Source: Cryptomeria japonica (Eukaryota > Streptophyta > Pinopsida > Cupressales > Cupressaceae). From it: a stretch of 64,000 bases of DNA. The stretch is from contig NC_081406.1 in NCBI RefSeq assembly GCF_030272615.1, forward strand, positions 461,736,072 through 461,800,071, in the 5' to 3' direction. Shown here in pieces: positions 44,038 to 58,021 of this stretch. The position numbers were made by a program, and so were the translations under genes. The notes under the pieces were generated by a model. It worked only from the letters and a program-made list of their open reading frames with translations, had not been told where the DNA came from and did no database searches. Every line of letters begins with the position of its first letter. Positions within the stretch are counted from its first letter, which is position 1.

Positions 44038-47000
44038 TTCTTACCCCGTTAAGCGAATGGGGCGTAAATAGAAAGGGAAAAGTTGGCACCTGCGGGTCCC
44101 ACCACCTTAATGGTCAATTTCAATTTATCTATTAAGTTCAACTTCAATTAAAAACTTAAGCTTTTCTAACAATGTTTTAATGATATTATGCATTTTTATC
44201 ATTTAAAGATATCAAAATTTCTTAAAATTTATAATTATTACATAGTTTAGTAATTTGTAACAAGAAATTATATTAAGTTTGTGACATTTAGATTAATTGT
44301 AACTGATAGTATGATGATTAGGATTAGTTGTAAAATTTAGTAGAGGATTTAATACAAAAGTACAATAAATTTTAATAAAATAATTTTGAATTTTGAATTT
44401 TGAATTTCCATGATGTGAAGACTACAATTTTTATGATTATAAAACATATATGATTAGGTAGTGCATTCCCTCATTAATATTGAAAGAATTTCATGAGCTT
44501 ATAAACTGGATTGGAATTAGAATGTAATTATTCCTATTCAAAAATATAATCTATAATAGTTTGAACTTGAGAAAAAAAAAATTCTATAATTCATAATTGA
44601 AGATTATAACACTAATCAATTTTATTTTTTTAAAAAGACACATTTATTTAAAAAATAATAATAATAAAAATCATGTACACTAATTATTTAAAAAACTAAA
44701 AAAATTTATTTAAAAAAATTAACAATAAATATTTATACACCAATAATTTTTTTTATTTCAAGTAATGCATAAATTGGCCAGTTTAAATAGTTTACTTTAC
44801 TCTCATTTTGCATGCATATTTTAGTGTAGTAGGTTTTAGCCTTGGAGGCAGGCCTGGAATTTGATAGCCACCCCTACCTATCATATGATTTTACGTTTTA
44901 AGGAAAATATTAATTGTCAAAAAAAATTAATTTATGAAGATATTTTGAAAAATGAATGTACTTAATTTTTTATATAAACAATTTTATTGATAAATTAAAA
45001 AAAAGAACATAATTATATGAGCTACAAAGTCTATACCTTGCTACATTGAAGCTACATAAAATGTAGATGCACTTAAATGAAAATCCTTGTGTAAAATCAA
45101 GATGCCCCTATTTCTTGGCACAAAATTAAGATCCTTGTGTAAGAACTTTTAAAAAAATGAAAAGCCTTGTGTAAAATGGAGTTGCACATGTTTTTTGGAA
45201 AGAAATGAAAATCTTTGTCCTTTTATTTTATTCATTTCAAATATGGATATCTTATATAGATAAAAAAAGAATGATAAATTAAAAAGCAATGATAAATTAA
45301 TAAGTTATCTTGTTTACAATTATATTATATTTTGAAAAGATTCTAAATTAATATATATTTATTATAAACATTATGCAATCATTTATATTACATTTCAACA
45401 TTAAATGACAATCCTTTAATAGTTATTAAATTACTTATAATAAATATCAAAAAAAAGTTTCTAAATTCATATAAGAAAATAGAAACAATTCTAAAAATTC
45501 ATATTAAAATATTAGAAAATTAGAAACAACTATATAAATCCATATCTAAATATTTTGAATAAATTTGTATTTTTATAGTACAAATTCTAAAATAATATAT
45601 ATCAGATTAATTATAATATCATATAATATATAGTACCTATTATAATTTTTTACGGTTTATTAATATTTTTAAGTGTCATCTATACAGTTTTAAAAAAAAA
45701 TAGCATATCAACACATACGATACAAAAGTGAAAAACGACCATTTAGACCATGGGGAACTTTTAGAAACATTGCAAATGAGGGGGAGTTTTAGAAACAAAG
45801 AAAGAGTATCCATCCAAATGCGTGATTGGATTGTGTATGTGTCCTCATTCTTATGAAATGCAATCTCAATGAAAGATTTGTAGTAGTCTGTAGATGCTAT
45901 TACTTGTTTAGAAAATTTTCTAAAGTTTTGTTTGGGTTACTTGATTTAAGATTTTCAATTATAAGCTCCATGACTGCAAATATATGTTGTAATTGAAGGT
46001 ATTGGTCAGTCAGCTGGAGAGCCCTCCCCCACATAGTTGGTAATAAAAAGGATTATCTGAACAAAATTAGTGATTCGTTATAACTATAAGTCTTTTTGAT
46101 AATTTCTCATTGTCCCAGGTTATGGCTAGAAACACATGATTCATTTATAGTCTAGGCTGATAGAATTTCGAAAGAGTTGCATTTCCAAAGGATAGTAATC
46201 CTTTCGCATTTGTAGGTGTTTTGACATAAATTTAACATTGTAGATTATAGTTTGTGTAATCACCAGAAATTCTGGATTGGAATGATCCCATTCCATTTGG
46301 CCTATATTTAAATTTTATATAGGAAAAAACTTGTCTATATACTCCCTCCCCCTATTACAAAATGGTATCCCATCTTCAAACCAGTATCCCACGTCTCCTA
46401 GTTATTATGTATTTTACTATACATAATTTGTCCTACTATATTTAGGTCCTACAAATAAATTTCTTTAATCAATTAGAAAAACCCTCTACTTGAAAATTGT
46501 GGGTCATAAAAATCAGTTTCTAGATTTAATTACCTTTCCTAAACTGAGGAGATCCACTATTTGATAATAATAAGGAAGAATGATTTAAACTAGCGCTTTC
46601 ATCTAAATGAGGTGCAATAATTATGCCGATAGTAATACATAATTTATTTATTTTTATAATTTTAATATAGAAATTTCCCTTTACTTATTATTAAATAAGA
46701 ATTTAAAAATGTAATAACTAATATTACAAAAAATACAAATGTAATAGAGACTATCGAAATTCCTACGACAAGAATCCAATAACAAAACATGGGCGATGAA
46801 AAATTACATATATTAAAATAAAATGTGACTTCCACTAGAGGCAAGAGATGACATGGAGAAGTAGTATAAAATCAATGAAAGGCATTGCCAGTTGCCTTTT
46901 ATTTACTATCTTTCCTCTTGTACACTTTGGGGCAAATAGAAAATGGGAAGGATCACATAAATTCAACTTCATTCATCTTCTATGGGGAAAGCTTCTTGTT

Positions 47001-48867
47001 GATTTTTGGAGAATGATTTTCAATTTTATTGTGTGGTATATGTCACTGTGATATGAGGTATCATCTACTACATTATTGTAATGTATACAAATAGCAAGGT
47101 TAAACTAAAGATTCAGTTGTAATATTTTTGTAAGGTCTTTAATGTTTCTAGGCTAATTTCAATCTTTCAATTCAATAAAATGCGAGATGTAGTATGAGGT
47201 TCTCTATGAATCATCTAAAGAATATTATAACACACTTATTTGAATCTTTCAATTCAATAAAATGCAAGATGTAGTATGAGGTTCTTTATTCCAACTTACA
47301 TGGATGGACAACTGAGAAGGGTAACCCAAGTCATGGATGAGGTAGGCACGTGATCATCATCTAAGAATATGTATCCTCACTTTTTCTCGAATGTTCCCAC
47401 CTAAAGATAACCTTATTTTTTCATTAATTTTATTCTTGAATATTTTGTGCATAATTGTCATTGCCTAATAACAATAGTTATTGTGGCTATGATACTTCTA
47501 ATGAGATGAAATTCATTTTAGAGGGTGGAAACCAAAAATAGTGACAAGTATAGATGATGATATCTATCAAAATTTGAGAGAGTTGAAAGAAGCCAAAGAA
47601 AGGCTCCATCTTGTTCAAATCAATATTCTTGATCAAAATTATTAGAGGATGTGATGGTGTGTTTTATATGGCCTTCATTCTTGCTAAGTGTCCTTTCCTA
47701 ATATGATCCAAAATAATTCTATGATCAATAGGATGTGGGCATAGTTATTGTATAATCTATTAATAAATATTACTCTATTAGATCGACTAATAATCTTCAT
47801 CATGTGTAGATCAATAACCTATTATGGCCTAGTCTAAACCTTATCCATGATCTTCAAGGACTCTAAGATATCATTAAGGAGATAGAAGTGCACCAGTCAT
47901 TTGTCTTATAAGATATAGTTTGAAAAACATATGTTTACAAATATGTTTTTATCATCTTGGTATGGTAATTGTTAATTTGAGGTGAAAATACCCAAATAAA
48001 TTTATTAACATCATAAAAAATCTTCAATGGGGACCTAGTGTGCACATCCTCTCTTAGGTTCTCCAAAACTCCACTATAAAGCTTATTAAATATTTGATAT
48101 TATATTGATAAGGAGGATAGGATTCTAATATCTTTAAAGTATAACAAACTTTCATCTTAATAATCAATACTAACCCTTACTCTTCTCTAAGAAAAATATT
48201 TGAATCTCAAGATCCTAAAGGACTTATCCTTTCTTATATCTAAGACACTTTACACAAGATATTCATTTTACCAAATTAACATCAAAGAATAATTTAAATG
48301 AAATCATCATAATAATAAAAAAACTTTATATATGTAAGAAATTTTAAAATAAAGTAGAAATTAAAAAAATTGCAAGAAGATCAGGCAGTGCTTTAATAAA
48401 GATTCATTTTGGAGTTCCATCTCAAATTCCAAAAACATTCATGTGTGGAATTTAGCAACAAAAAGCATCCAATTTTTTGATAGATAAGGCCATGTTAAGT
48501 TGACCACATCTGGACTGCAGTTAAATTGGCATTTCTAAATAACATGAAGGTTAATGGAAAACAAAGCAGTGGGCAAAGGATTTGTAGGAAATTAACGAAT
48601 AGAAGCCATTGTAAATCAAATTGCAACTTCACCATATAAGTATCTATAAAACTATAAACCCCAGTTCGAGGAAGAAGCTTCCAAAAGGAGACCAAAGTAG
48701 AGCTAAAAAGATTGAAAAACAAAAAAGAAATTGTAAGACTAGATTGCTGATTCAGAATTCAGATGTGGAGGAGAAACAATAATTAGTATAGGAAATGATA
48801 AAAAGATAAGAAGGCATAGGAAGGATATCAATGTGAATAGAGACAAACAGGTACATATGTGAATTTA
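44038..48867. other. AT-rich DNA without recognisable genes
   Basis: I translated the open stretches and recognise no domain. 44038-45700 is very AT-rich with long A and T runs and a TTTTGAA triplet repeat near 44390. The sequence 45,700-48,867 is less extreme but has no clear transposon ends. A 67-codon frame at 46848-47051 starts with a hydrophobic stretch but lacks any other support. Confidence 0.6.
47161..47290. repeat. 82-bp tandem duplication
   Basis: AATCTTTCAATTCAATAAAA begins at 47161 and again at 47243, and both copies continue ATGCRAGATGTAGTATGAGG. The second copy ends soon after TTCTTTAT. Confidence 0.85.
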
Positions 48868-49324
48868 TGGAAGAAAAACAAAGGGACCAACAAAAATGAA
48901 GATAGAGACAGTTTATATTAATCAAAACAAAACATTACATCTGATATATGAGCACTTCTACTCAAACACTTTGCTTTTCATAGATAGCTCTGCAAAGCTA
49001 GACTCCTAAGAGAGTGGTTGGCAAAATGCAAAGTCATGCAATATATAGAAAACTAGCTTCTGTGGTGGACATGGAACAAGGATTAAAAAAATGTATTTCA
49101 AACCACCCATAATCCAAGTAAAATATGCGGATGGTAAAATACGCAGATTGGAGCAATTAAGATGATAACCTTTCAAATCCTGAGTAAGATCTGTTTGAGT
49201 GTCTTGTCTTTACAGTTGAGAGATTTGCTTGGAGGATACAAATGATTTGGAATTGACAAAGGCAGCTGCCAATATTAATGTGCATATGGAGGATTTGAGG
49301 GTAGTTGAGATTACATATCCAACA
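48868..49324 (-). repeat. Array LTR 1 (left end)
   Basis: It starts TGGAAGAAAAACAAAGGG, a variant of TGTAGAAAAYARAGGG, and ends ACATATCCAACA. No internal text precedes it, so it is the array edge. Confidence 0.75.
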
Positions 49325-50417
49325 TTCAGGTGTGATTCACTTTTTCTATCAACACCTCCCATAGAGTAACACTGTTGGTGCTCGAGGATCTCAATAGGCT
49401 CTGTTGGCCTCAAACATAACATTTCTTACATTTAGAAACAAAATATTATGGCATTCAATGATATCACCTTTTCACTTGTATTTTCATAATATCTGACAAC
49501 TTCTATCCTCCTTCCATGTTCTAATCTATGGACTTTAGAAATACTCTTCCACTCAATTTTGATTGTCTCAACTCACAGACATACCATATCCTCCTTAAAC
49601 TTCATACTACCTCAAAATCTATCAAGACAATTCAAACTAGGCAACACAAAACACCTTTAACAACTATCTCTTCATCTTTTGATCTACAAACTTTAGATAT
49701 GGCCTCTAAAGAAGCTTCTCTTCTGCACCTTTCTTTTACTCTCTCCTTTCTTCCCAAAAGTATCCTCCCCTTTAACTGCGATCTACTTTTTCCTTAGCAA
49801 TAAATCCACCTCTTGCCAATGGTCAACTAACTCAATAGTCTCTATGATCTGCACCTTTGTTTGTCTACATCACCAAGTTCATTTAATTCTCTGTCTCTTT
49901 TCAACAGTAGACATAAATTTCCTTTCTTGTGAATACAAAAATTCAGCGAATTCTCATTTCTTCGACTAGTAGCAAACTGGTAGTCTCCCTATGCCATTGG
50001 GTTCCCCTTCTTGTGTTCTTTATTTCCTTATACAACAACTCTAATTTTTAGAAGCCACGACTTCAACGTGAATTTTCTATGGTCACTTTTAAATTCTCCT
50101 TTAAATGGTCTCTACCTTTGATCTCATCTCCTGGCAACAACAATCAATCTTCACCGATTTGGTAGCACATGGGTTTGAAACATAGCCTAGAAAGAAACAA
50201 TAGCAGTGGTCTCCACTTTGATCTCCAAATCCTCATACACATGACAATTGTTCATCTATTGTATAGCCTTTTCCATAACTTTTCTTCTTTCTGGAACCAA
50301 TAGGCTTTCTCTTTAGATCAACACTCCCAGTGATGGCTTCAACTTTAGCAAGGGCAGAAGACTTCTCTATATTCTTCTAGTTCTATATGAAAGTAAACCG
50401 TCGACTCTAATACCAAA

Positions 50418-50887
50418 TGTAGAAAACAAAGGCAGGAAAAAAATGAAAATAAAGATAGAGTTTATATAGATCAAAATAGAACATTATATCTGATATATGA
50501 GCGGTTCAGCTCTTACATTCTGACTCTCATCAAACACTCTTCTTCTGATAGACAACTCTTAGAGCTGGACTCCTAATAGAGTTCTTGGCAAAATACAAAG
50601 TCATGCATTATATAGAAAAATAGCTTCTGTGGTGGATAGGGAACAAGCATTAAAAAATGTATTTCAAACAACCCATAATCTAAAAATCTGCAGATGGTAC
50701 AATATGCAGGTTGGAGCAATTAAGATTAAAACCTTTCAAATACTGAGCAAGATCTATTTGAGTGCCTTGTCTTTACAGTTGAGAGATTTGCTTGGAGGAT
50801 ACGAAAGATTTGGAATCGACAAAAGTAGCTGCCAATATTAATATGCATATGGAGGATTTGAAGGTAGTTGAGATTACATATCCAACA
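50418..50887 (-). repeat. Array LTR 2
   Basis: It starts TGTAGAAAACAAAGG after ACTCTAATACCAAA (worn primer-binding site, minus strand) and ends ACATATCCAACA. It is the closest relative of LTR 3, with shared changes such as TTCTTCTGATAGAC. Confidence 0.85.
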
Positions 50888-51981
50888 TTGAGGTGTGATT
50901 CACTTTTTCTATCAACACCTCCCATAGAGTCACACTGTTGGTGCTCGGGGATCTCAATAGGCTCTACTAGCCTCAAGCACAACATTTCTTACATTTAGAA
51001 ACAAAATATTGTGGCATTCAATGATATCACCTTTTCACTTGTATTTTCATAATATCTGACAACTTCTATCCTCCTTCCATGTTCTGATCTATGGACTTTA
51101 TAAATACTCTTCCACTCAATTTTGATTGTCTCAACTCACACACATACCATATCCTCCTTAAACTTCATACTACCTCAAGATCTATCAAGACAATTTCAAA
51201 CTAGACAACACAAAACACCTTTAACAGCTACCTTTTCATCTTTTGATCTACAAACTTTAGATATGGCCTCTAAAGAATCTTCTCTTCTGCACCTGTCTTT
51301 TAATCTATCCTTTCTTCCCAAAAGTATCCTCCCCTTTAACTGCGATCTCCTTTTTCTTTAGCAACAAATCCACCTCTTGCCAACGATCAACTAACTTAGC
51401 AGTCTCTATGATCTGCACCTTTGTTTGTCTACATCACCAAGTTCATTTAACTCCCTGTCTCTTTTCAACAACATACATAAATTTCCTTTTTTGTGATTAC
51501 AAAAATTCAGTGACTTCTCCTTTCTTGGACTAGTAGCAAACTGGTAGTCTCCCTATGTCGTTGGGTTCCCCTTCTTCTATTCTTTATTTCCTTATACAAC
51601 AACTCCAATCTGCAGAAGCCACAACTTCATTGTGAATTTTCTATGGTCACTTTTAAATTCTCCTTTAAATGGTCTCTTCCTTCGATCTCATCTCCTAGAA
51701 TTGACAATCAATCTTCACCGATTTGGCAGCACATGGGTTTGAAACATAGCCTGCAAACAAACAATAGAAGTGGTTTCCACTTTGATCTCCAAATCCTCAT
51801 ACACATGACAATTGTTCATCTATTGTATAGCCTTTTCCATAGCTTTTCTTCTTTCTGGAACTAGTAGGCTTTCTCTTTAGATCGACACTCCCAGTGATGG
51901 CTTCAACTTTAGCAAGGGCAGAAGACTTCTCCAGATTCTTCTAGTTCTATAGGAAAGTAAATTGTCAGCTCTAATACCAAA

Positions 51982-52452
51982 TGTAGAAAACAAAGGGAGG
52001 AAAAAAATGAAAATAAAGATAGAGTTTATATAAATCAAAATAGAACATTACATCTAATATATGAGCGCTTCAGCTCTTACATTCTGACTCTCATCAAACA
52101 CTCTTCTTCTGATAGACAACTCTACAGAGCTGGACTCCTAATAGAGTTCTTGGCAAAATACAAAGTTGTGCATTATATAGAAAAATAGCTTCTGTGGTGG
52201 ATAGGGAACAAGCATTAAAAAATGTATTTCAAACAACCCATAATCTAAAAATCTGCAGATGGTACAATATGCAGGTTGGAGCAATTAAGATTAAAACCTT
52301 TCAAATACTAAGCAAGATCTATTTGAGTGCCTTGTCTTTACAGTTGAGAGATTTGCTTGGAGGATACAAAAGATTTGGAATCGACAAAAGCAACTGCCAA
52401 TATTAATATGCATATGGAGGATTTGAGGGTAGTTGAGATTGCATATCCAACA
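51982..52452 (-). repeat. Array LTR 3
   Basis: It follows AGCTCTAATACCAAA and ends GCATATCCAACA. By eye it is only a few percent different from LTR 2, so this pair is the most recent duplication. Confidence 0.85.
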
Positions 52453-53426
52453 TTGAGGTGTGATTCACTTTTTCTATCGACACCTCCCATAGAGTCACAC
52501 TGTTGGTGCTCAGGGATCTCAATAGGCTCTGCTAGCCTGAAACACAACATTTTTTACATTTAGAAACAAAATATTGTGGCATTCAATGATATCACTTTTT
52601 CACTTGTATTTTCATAATATCTAACAAATTCTATCCTCCTTGTATTTTCTAATCTATGGACTTTAGAAATACTCTTCCACTCAATTTTGATTGTCTCAAC
52701 TCACACACATACCATATCCTCCTTAAACTTCATACTACCTCAAGATCTATCAAGACAATTTCAAACTAGACAACACAAAACACCTTTAATAGCTACCTTT
52801 TCATCTTTTGATCTACAAACTTTAGATATGGCCTCTAAAGAAGCTTCTCTTCTACACCTTTAATTTATCTCTCATTTTTTCACAAAAGCATTCTCCCCTT
52901 TAGCTGTGATCTCCTTTTTATTTAGCAACAAATCTACCTCTTGCTAGTGGTCAACTAACTCAACAGTCTCTAGGATCTCCACTTTTTGATGTCTACATCA
53001 CCAATTTTATTTAACTCTCTACCTCTTTTCAATAGCAGATGTAAATGTCATTCTTGTGAATACAAAAATTCAATGACTCCTACATTTTTGGACTAGTAGC
53101 AAACTAGTAGTCTCGCTATGCCTTCGGGTTCCCCTTTCTCTATTCATTATTTCCTTATACAATAGGTCAAATCTTTAGAAGCTATGATTCCATCTTGAAT
53201 TTTTTGTGGTTAGTTTTAAAATCTGCTTTGACCCGTCTCTACCTTGGATCTCATCTCTTGGCAATGACAATTATTCTTCACCAATTTGGCAGCACATTTT
53301 TTTAAAACATAGCCTATAGACAAACAATAGAAATGATCTCCACATTGATCTCCAAATCCATATAGACATGACAATTTTTCTTCTATTGTATAGCCTTTTC
53401 CATGAATTTTCATCTTTTTGGAACAA

Positions 53427-55560
53427 TGGATCCATCAAAAGGTGAAGCAATAGTAAATTTACCTACTCCTAAGTCAGTAGGTGATTTGAGAAGTTTCCAT
53501 AGTTTGGCTTCTTTTTATAGGAAATTCATTAGAGGTTTTAGCCATGTGTGTGTACCTATCTTGAACACCATCAAAGGTGGGATAAAATGTCAGTTTAAGT
53601 GCACTGGGTTTGAGTTGTTAAAATAAAAGGTAGCGGAACTCCCTTACCTTAGGCTCCCTATTTTCAACCATCTCTTCACTGTGGAGTGTGATGCTAGCAA
53701 GTTGGCTATAGGGGCCATTTTGAGCCAAGAAGGTCACTTGGTTGCATTCTTCTCTGAGAAGTTGAATGAAGCAAAACAAAAGTATTCTACCTATCATCTA
53801 GAGTTATATTCCATGGTGCAAGCACTCAAGAAGTGGCAGCATTATTTGTTACCTAAAGAGTTCATAGTCTACATTGATAATCATGCACTTAGTTTTTTAA
53901 ATAGGCAGGAGAAATTGAATAAAAGACACCTCAAGTGGGTTGAGTATTTACAGGCCTATACCTTTTCCATCAAGCACAAGAAAGGAGTTACCAATAAGAT
54001 AGAAGATGCCTTAAGTAGAAAGGTTCTAACCATCCAAGAAGTGCAACTACAAAGGATGGGGTTAAGTGACCTCAAAGACCTCTACCAAGGTGACAAAGAT
54101 TTTGGTGAAGCATATGATGTTTTCTCAAAGTTTGCTAATGCTTGTCATGTTGCCTATTTTGATTTTATGTTGCAGGAAGGCTTATTGTTTAAAGGACACC
54201 TACTTTGCATACCATAGTGCTCTATGAGAGACAATATCATCAAGGAGAAGCATCAAGGCAATCTAAGTGGACATTTTGGTCTTGACAAGTCATTAGAGTA
54301 GGTTGGAAGGTTCTACCATTGGCCTAGACTACAGTCAGATGTTAGGAAGTTTGTGGAGTAATGTGCTATTAATCAGAGGGCTAAGGGTACCTCCAGAAAT
54401 GAAGGTTTATATCAGGCTCTTACCATACCAGCAAGGCCATGGGAGTGTATGAGTATGGACTTTGTTCTTGGTTTACCTAGAACTCCAAGAGGATATGATA
54501 GTGTCTATGCCATAGTGGATAGATTCAGAAAGATGACATACTTTGTACCTTGTAAGTGCACTAATCATGCCTCATACATAGCAGGGTTGTTCTTCAAAGA
54601 GATTGTAAGGATCCACGGCTTACCTCTTAGAATTGTGAGTGATAGAGACACAAATTTGTGAGCCACTTTTGGCAAACATTATGGAAGAAACTTGATACCA
54701 ACCTTTATTTTCCATCTACCTACCATCCACAATCTAATGGTCAAACTGAAGTAGTTAATAGGTCCTTCGGTAACTTACTGATATGTCTCACCAAACAACA
54801 TGGTCAAGCTTGGGATCTAGTATTGGGACAAGAAGAGTATGCCTACAATGACTCTGTCAATAGGAACACAAGCTGGAGTCCATTTGAGATTGTATATGGA
54901 TGTCATCTAAGGGGTATTTTAGAACTCATTGATCTTAGTTCCATGGACAATAGAAGTGCTCAAGGTGAAAACTTTGCAGAGAATATGAAGGAGATCCATG
55001 AACAAGTCAAGAAAACATTGCAGCATAATAATGAGAAATACAAGACACAAGCAAACAAAACAAGAAGAGAAGTACACTATAAGATAGGTGTTCTAGTTGT
55101 GGCCTATCTGATAAAGTAGAGACTCCCTAAGGGGCAGCCTAACAAACTATGAATGAAGAAGATTGGACCTCTTAAGGTTGTACATAAGTATGGCAATAAT
55201 ACCTATGAGGTGGAACTACCACCAAACTTTGGTATATCACTAATCTTTAATGTATGTGATTTGTTCCAGTAGAAAGGAACTTAGTCAGTTGCAAGCCAAG
55301 AAGAGCCTAATGCTACTAAAGATGTAGATTGGACACAAGACCTACCACCAAGCCAACCAGTGACATTGGATAACTTTTTAGATTCCAACATTGTCGAAAG
55401 GACTAGGAAAGGAGTCTATAGAGACTACCTGGTCAAATGGATAGGTCTCCCTGAATCCGAAGCTACATGGATGTCTTAAGGAGATATACTACAACATGGA
55501 ACCACTATACAAGCCCTATCCACTCAAGGGACTTGAGTTCTTCCTACCCCGAGAGTATGG
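53427..55560 (+). pseudogene. Chromovirus pol: RT end, RNase H, integrase, chromodomain
   Basis: RT end: AIVNLPTPKSVGDLRSF and FYRKFIRGF near 53440-53540. RNase H: VECDASKLAIGAILSQ near 53677 (Asp kept), HLELYSMVQALKKWQHYL (Glu kept), YIDNHALSFL near 53872 and EDALSRK near 54003. The integrase zinc site keeps both His (HQGNLSGHFGLDKS near 54250) but has lost the second Cys (CAINQ near 54361). The core shows SMDFVLGLPRTPRGYDSVYA near 54452, IVSDRDTNL near 54634, then after a stop or frame step YHPQSNGQTEVVNRSFGNLL near 54720; D, D and E all visible. A GPY/F-like module (KKIGPLKVV) precedes a chromodomain (YRDYLVKWIGLPESEATWMS near 55420-55478). Stops occur at 53624, 54215, 54298 and 55117. The chromodomain places it among chromoviruses. 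Confidence 0.9.
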
Positions 55561-55602
55561 TGCATGGCCACTTAGAAATTTTTGTTGAGTTTGTTTCCAG
55601 GA

Positions 55603-57160
55603 TGTTGGAATCCTGTTTTTAGTTTTGTCATAAGTCCAAGAGGCCATTGAGTGTGTGCTCAAATGATTGTAAAGAGTCTTTGTTTGTCCAATGTTGGCAT
55701 GTGAGCTTTTAAGGGTACTAGGTAGAGCACTTAATAGGATAAGTTGTTTTGGGTTAATGTAGGTTGGTTGATGTTGTTTTTAATTTTTTGAGGTCATATG
55801 AGTCACTTGGAGGTTACCAAGTTTGGGTTTGAGCAAAGTTTCTCACCTATGCAACAAATTGCAAAAGTTGCAAAAGTTGCTCATAGCAACTTTGCAACAT
55901 TTTCATACACCAATGGCTAGCTGGTTGACATAATCGGTTGTGGGCATATGTAACTACTCAAAGGATAGTATAAGGATTGGAAAGGTTGACGATAATCTCT
56001 TGTTGAAGATCTGAAGCAAATAGATTAGTTTCCCATTTGGTGTGTTCTTCTAGGTTTTTGTTGTTCTTTGCAAGCTTGTACGACCTATATGGATTGAGAC
56101 CTCCAAAAAAGGTTCATGGATTGTTAGAATGGTGTCTTAAATTCTTTTTTTTAATTTGTAGTCTTGAATTGTTGTAGTTTGTGAATAATCTTCATTTTAT
56201 TGCAGGTGGGTTCAAAGGTCCTAAAAACCAGGGTTTTGAGAGCAAAATGGCTCCAACCTAACATTCCATGGTGGATACCCACTTTGAAACATTGTAGAAT
56301 GTTAGATTTTCATTATATACTATGTTTTATAATTGGTTTTGAGTCAGGGGAAGCTAAGTCAAAGATTTGCCACCATACCCTAGGTTGGGCACGTTGAGTT
56401 GGCAAGCATTAGGAATCATGGATAACAAGCCCTAGTTGGGTGAATCCGGTGGATGGAGGTGAAGTATTATTAGAATGGAATTTCATATGGAAGTAAATAC
56501 CTAAAACTAGCACCAGTTCACAAGGACAATCAGACTAGTGAAGGAGGTTTAAACAATCCCTACTTTTTAGGCCTAGGAAGAGGCAATTAGGCCTAATTAG
56601 GCCTATAAGGGTTAGATATATTAAAGAAAAAACCAACCTCTAGTTTTTCGATATTGTATGTAAACCCAAAAAGGGTGTCTAGAATGTAAAATAGTTCATA
56701 GGGTTGTTAAGGAAGTTAAACAGATAAATGCAGAATACTCTGCTGATAGAGCTACTTGAACTAGCTCTCCTAATTAGGCCTAAAAGTGTAGTTTGCTTAT
56801 GAAGCTTGGAATCAGTAAATGAAAAAGCTCTTGAGAAAGGTGTAGGGTTGGGAATACTTCCAAAATAACCCATCCTTATGTGTGTAATGTGGGGAATGTA
56901 GATCCTATGGTAGAGGGGTTGAACTCTCAGGTTGAGTGTGAAAGGGAGTGGGAAAACAAGGTCTCCTAAGCAAGAGAATGGAACTCACAAAACAATAAGT
57001 GCTTATTCTAGCCTAAGTACCTTGGTAAGGTCAGAGAGGTAAGTCTTGTCGACCTTTGGAGGGTGTGAGGTGTAGAATCATTGGATGATTCTTGTGTAGC
57101 TTGAAGGAGATACCTAGACAAGGTAGTACAAATAGGTGAGAGTCAACTCACTCTATATCA
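55603..57160 (+). repeat. Chromovirus 3' LTR
   Basis: The start TGTTGGAATCC is tentative, with no strong purine tract before it. The end CTATATCA at 57160 is supported by the return of array sequence. It holds a 16-bp perfect palindrome AGGCCTAATTAGGCCT at 56589-56604 and a second AATTAGGCCTA near 56770. Confidence 0.6.
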
Positions 57161-57545
57161 TAATGGCTTCAATATTTAGAAGCTACAACTGCATCTTGAA
57201 ATTTCTATGGTCACTTTTAAACTATCTTTTGACCCATCTATGCCTTTGATCTTATCTCCTTAAAACAACAACCAATCTTCACTGATTTGGCAGCACATGT
57301 TTTTAAAACATATCTTAAAAACAAACAATAGCAACAATCTCCACTTTGATCTCCAAATCCTCATAGACATGACAATTTTTCTTCTATTGCATAGCCTTTT
57401 CCATGACTTTTCTTCTATTTGGAACTAGTAGGATTTCTCTTTAGATTGACAGTCCCAATGATGACTTCAACTTTAGCAAGGGCAGAAGACAACTCCAGAT
57501 TCTTCCAATTCTACAGGCAAGTAAACTGTTGGCTCTGATGCCAAA

Positions 57546-58021
57546 TGTAGAAAATAGAGGGAGCAACAAAAATGAAAATAAAGATATAGTTTGTATTAAT
57601 CAATACAAAAGATTACATCTATTATATGAGCGCTTTAGCTTTTACATTTTGACTCTCATAAAACACTTTGCTTCTCATAGATAGCTCTACAGAGCTAGAC
57701 TCCTAAGAGGGTGCTTGGCAAAATACAAAGTCATGCATTATATAGAAAGCTAGCTTTTGTGGTGGACAGTGAACAAGCATTAAAAAAATGTATTTCAAAC
57801 CACAAATAATCCAAGTAAAATATGTGGATGGTATAATACACAAGTTGGATCAATTAAGATGACAACCTTTTAAATCTTGAGCAAGATCTGTTTGAGTGCC
57901 TTGTCTTTACAGTTAAGAGATTTTCTTGGAGGATATGAAAGATTTGGAATTGACAAAAGTAGCTGCCAATATTAATATGCATATGTAGGATTTGAAGGCA
58001 GTTGAGATTACATATCGAACA
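57546..58021 (-). repeat. Array LTR 4
   Basis: It starts TGTAGAAAATAGAGGGAGC after GGCTCTGATGCCAAA and ends ACATATCGAACA. Confidence 0.85.

Larger units (their letters stand above)
53427..57160 (+). mobile_element. 5'-truncated chromovirus (Ty3/gypsy) inside the array
   Basis: It begins in mid-RT and runs through RNase H, integrase and chromodomain to an LTR that ends CA at 57160. The left break (53422-53430) is in array internal sequence and shares CAATGG with it. On the right the array resumes at 57161 about 265 bp further back in the unit than where it stopped, so array text is duplicated across the insert. That is not a simple insertion; see findings. Confidence 0.85.

Noticed and set aside
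44040-44070. CCCCGTTAAGCGAATGGGG inverted repeat next to copia C
   Set aside because: Only four paired bases; chance.
46848-47051. 67-codon frame with hydrophobic start
   Set aside because: Looks like a possible signal peptide but has no homology, no splice or promoter support and sits in AT-rich intergenic DNA.
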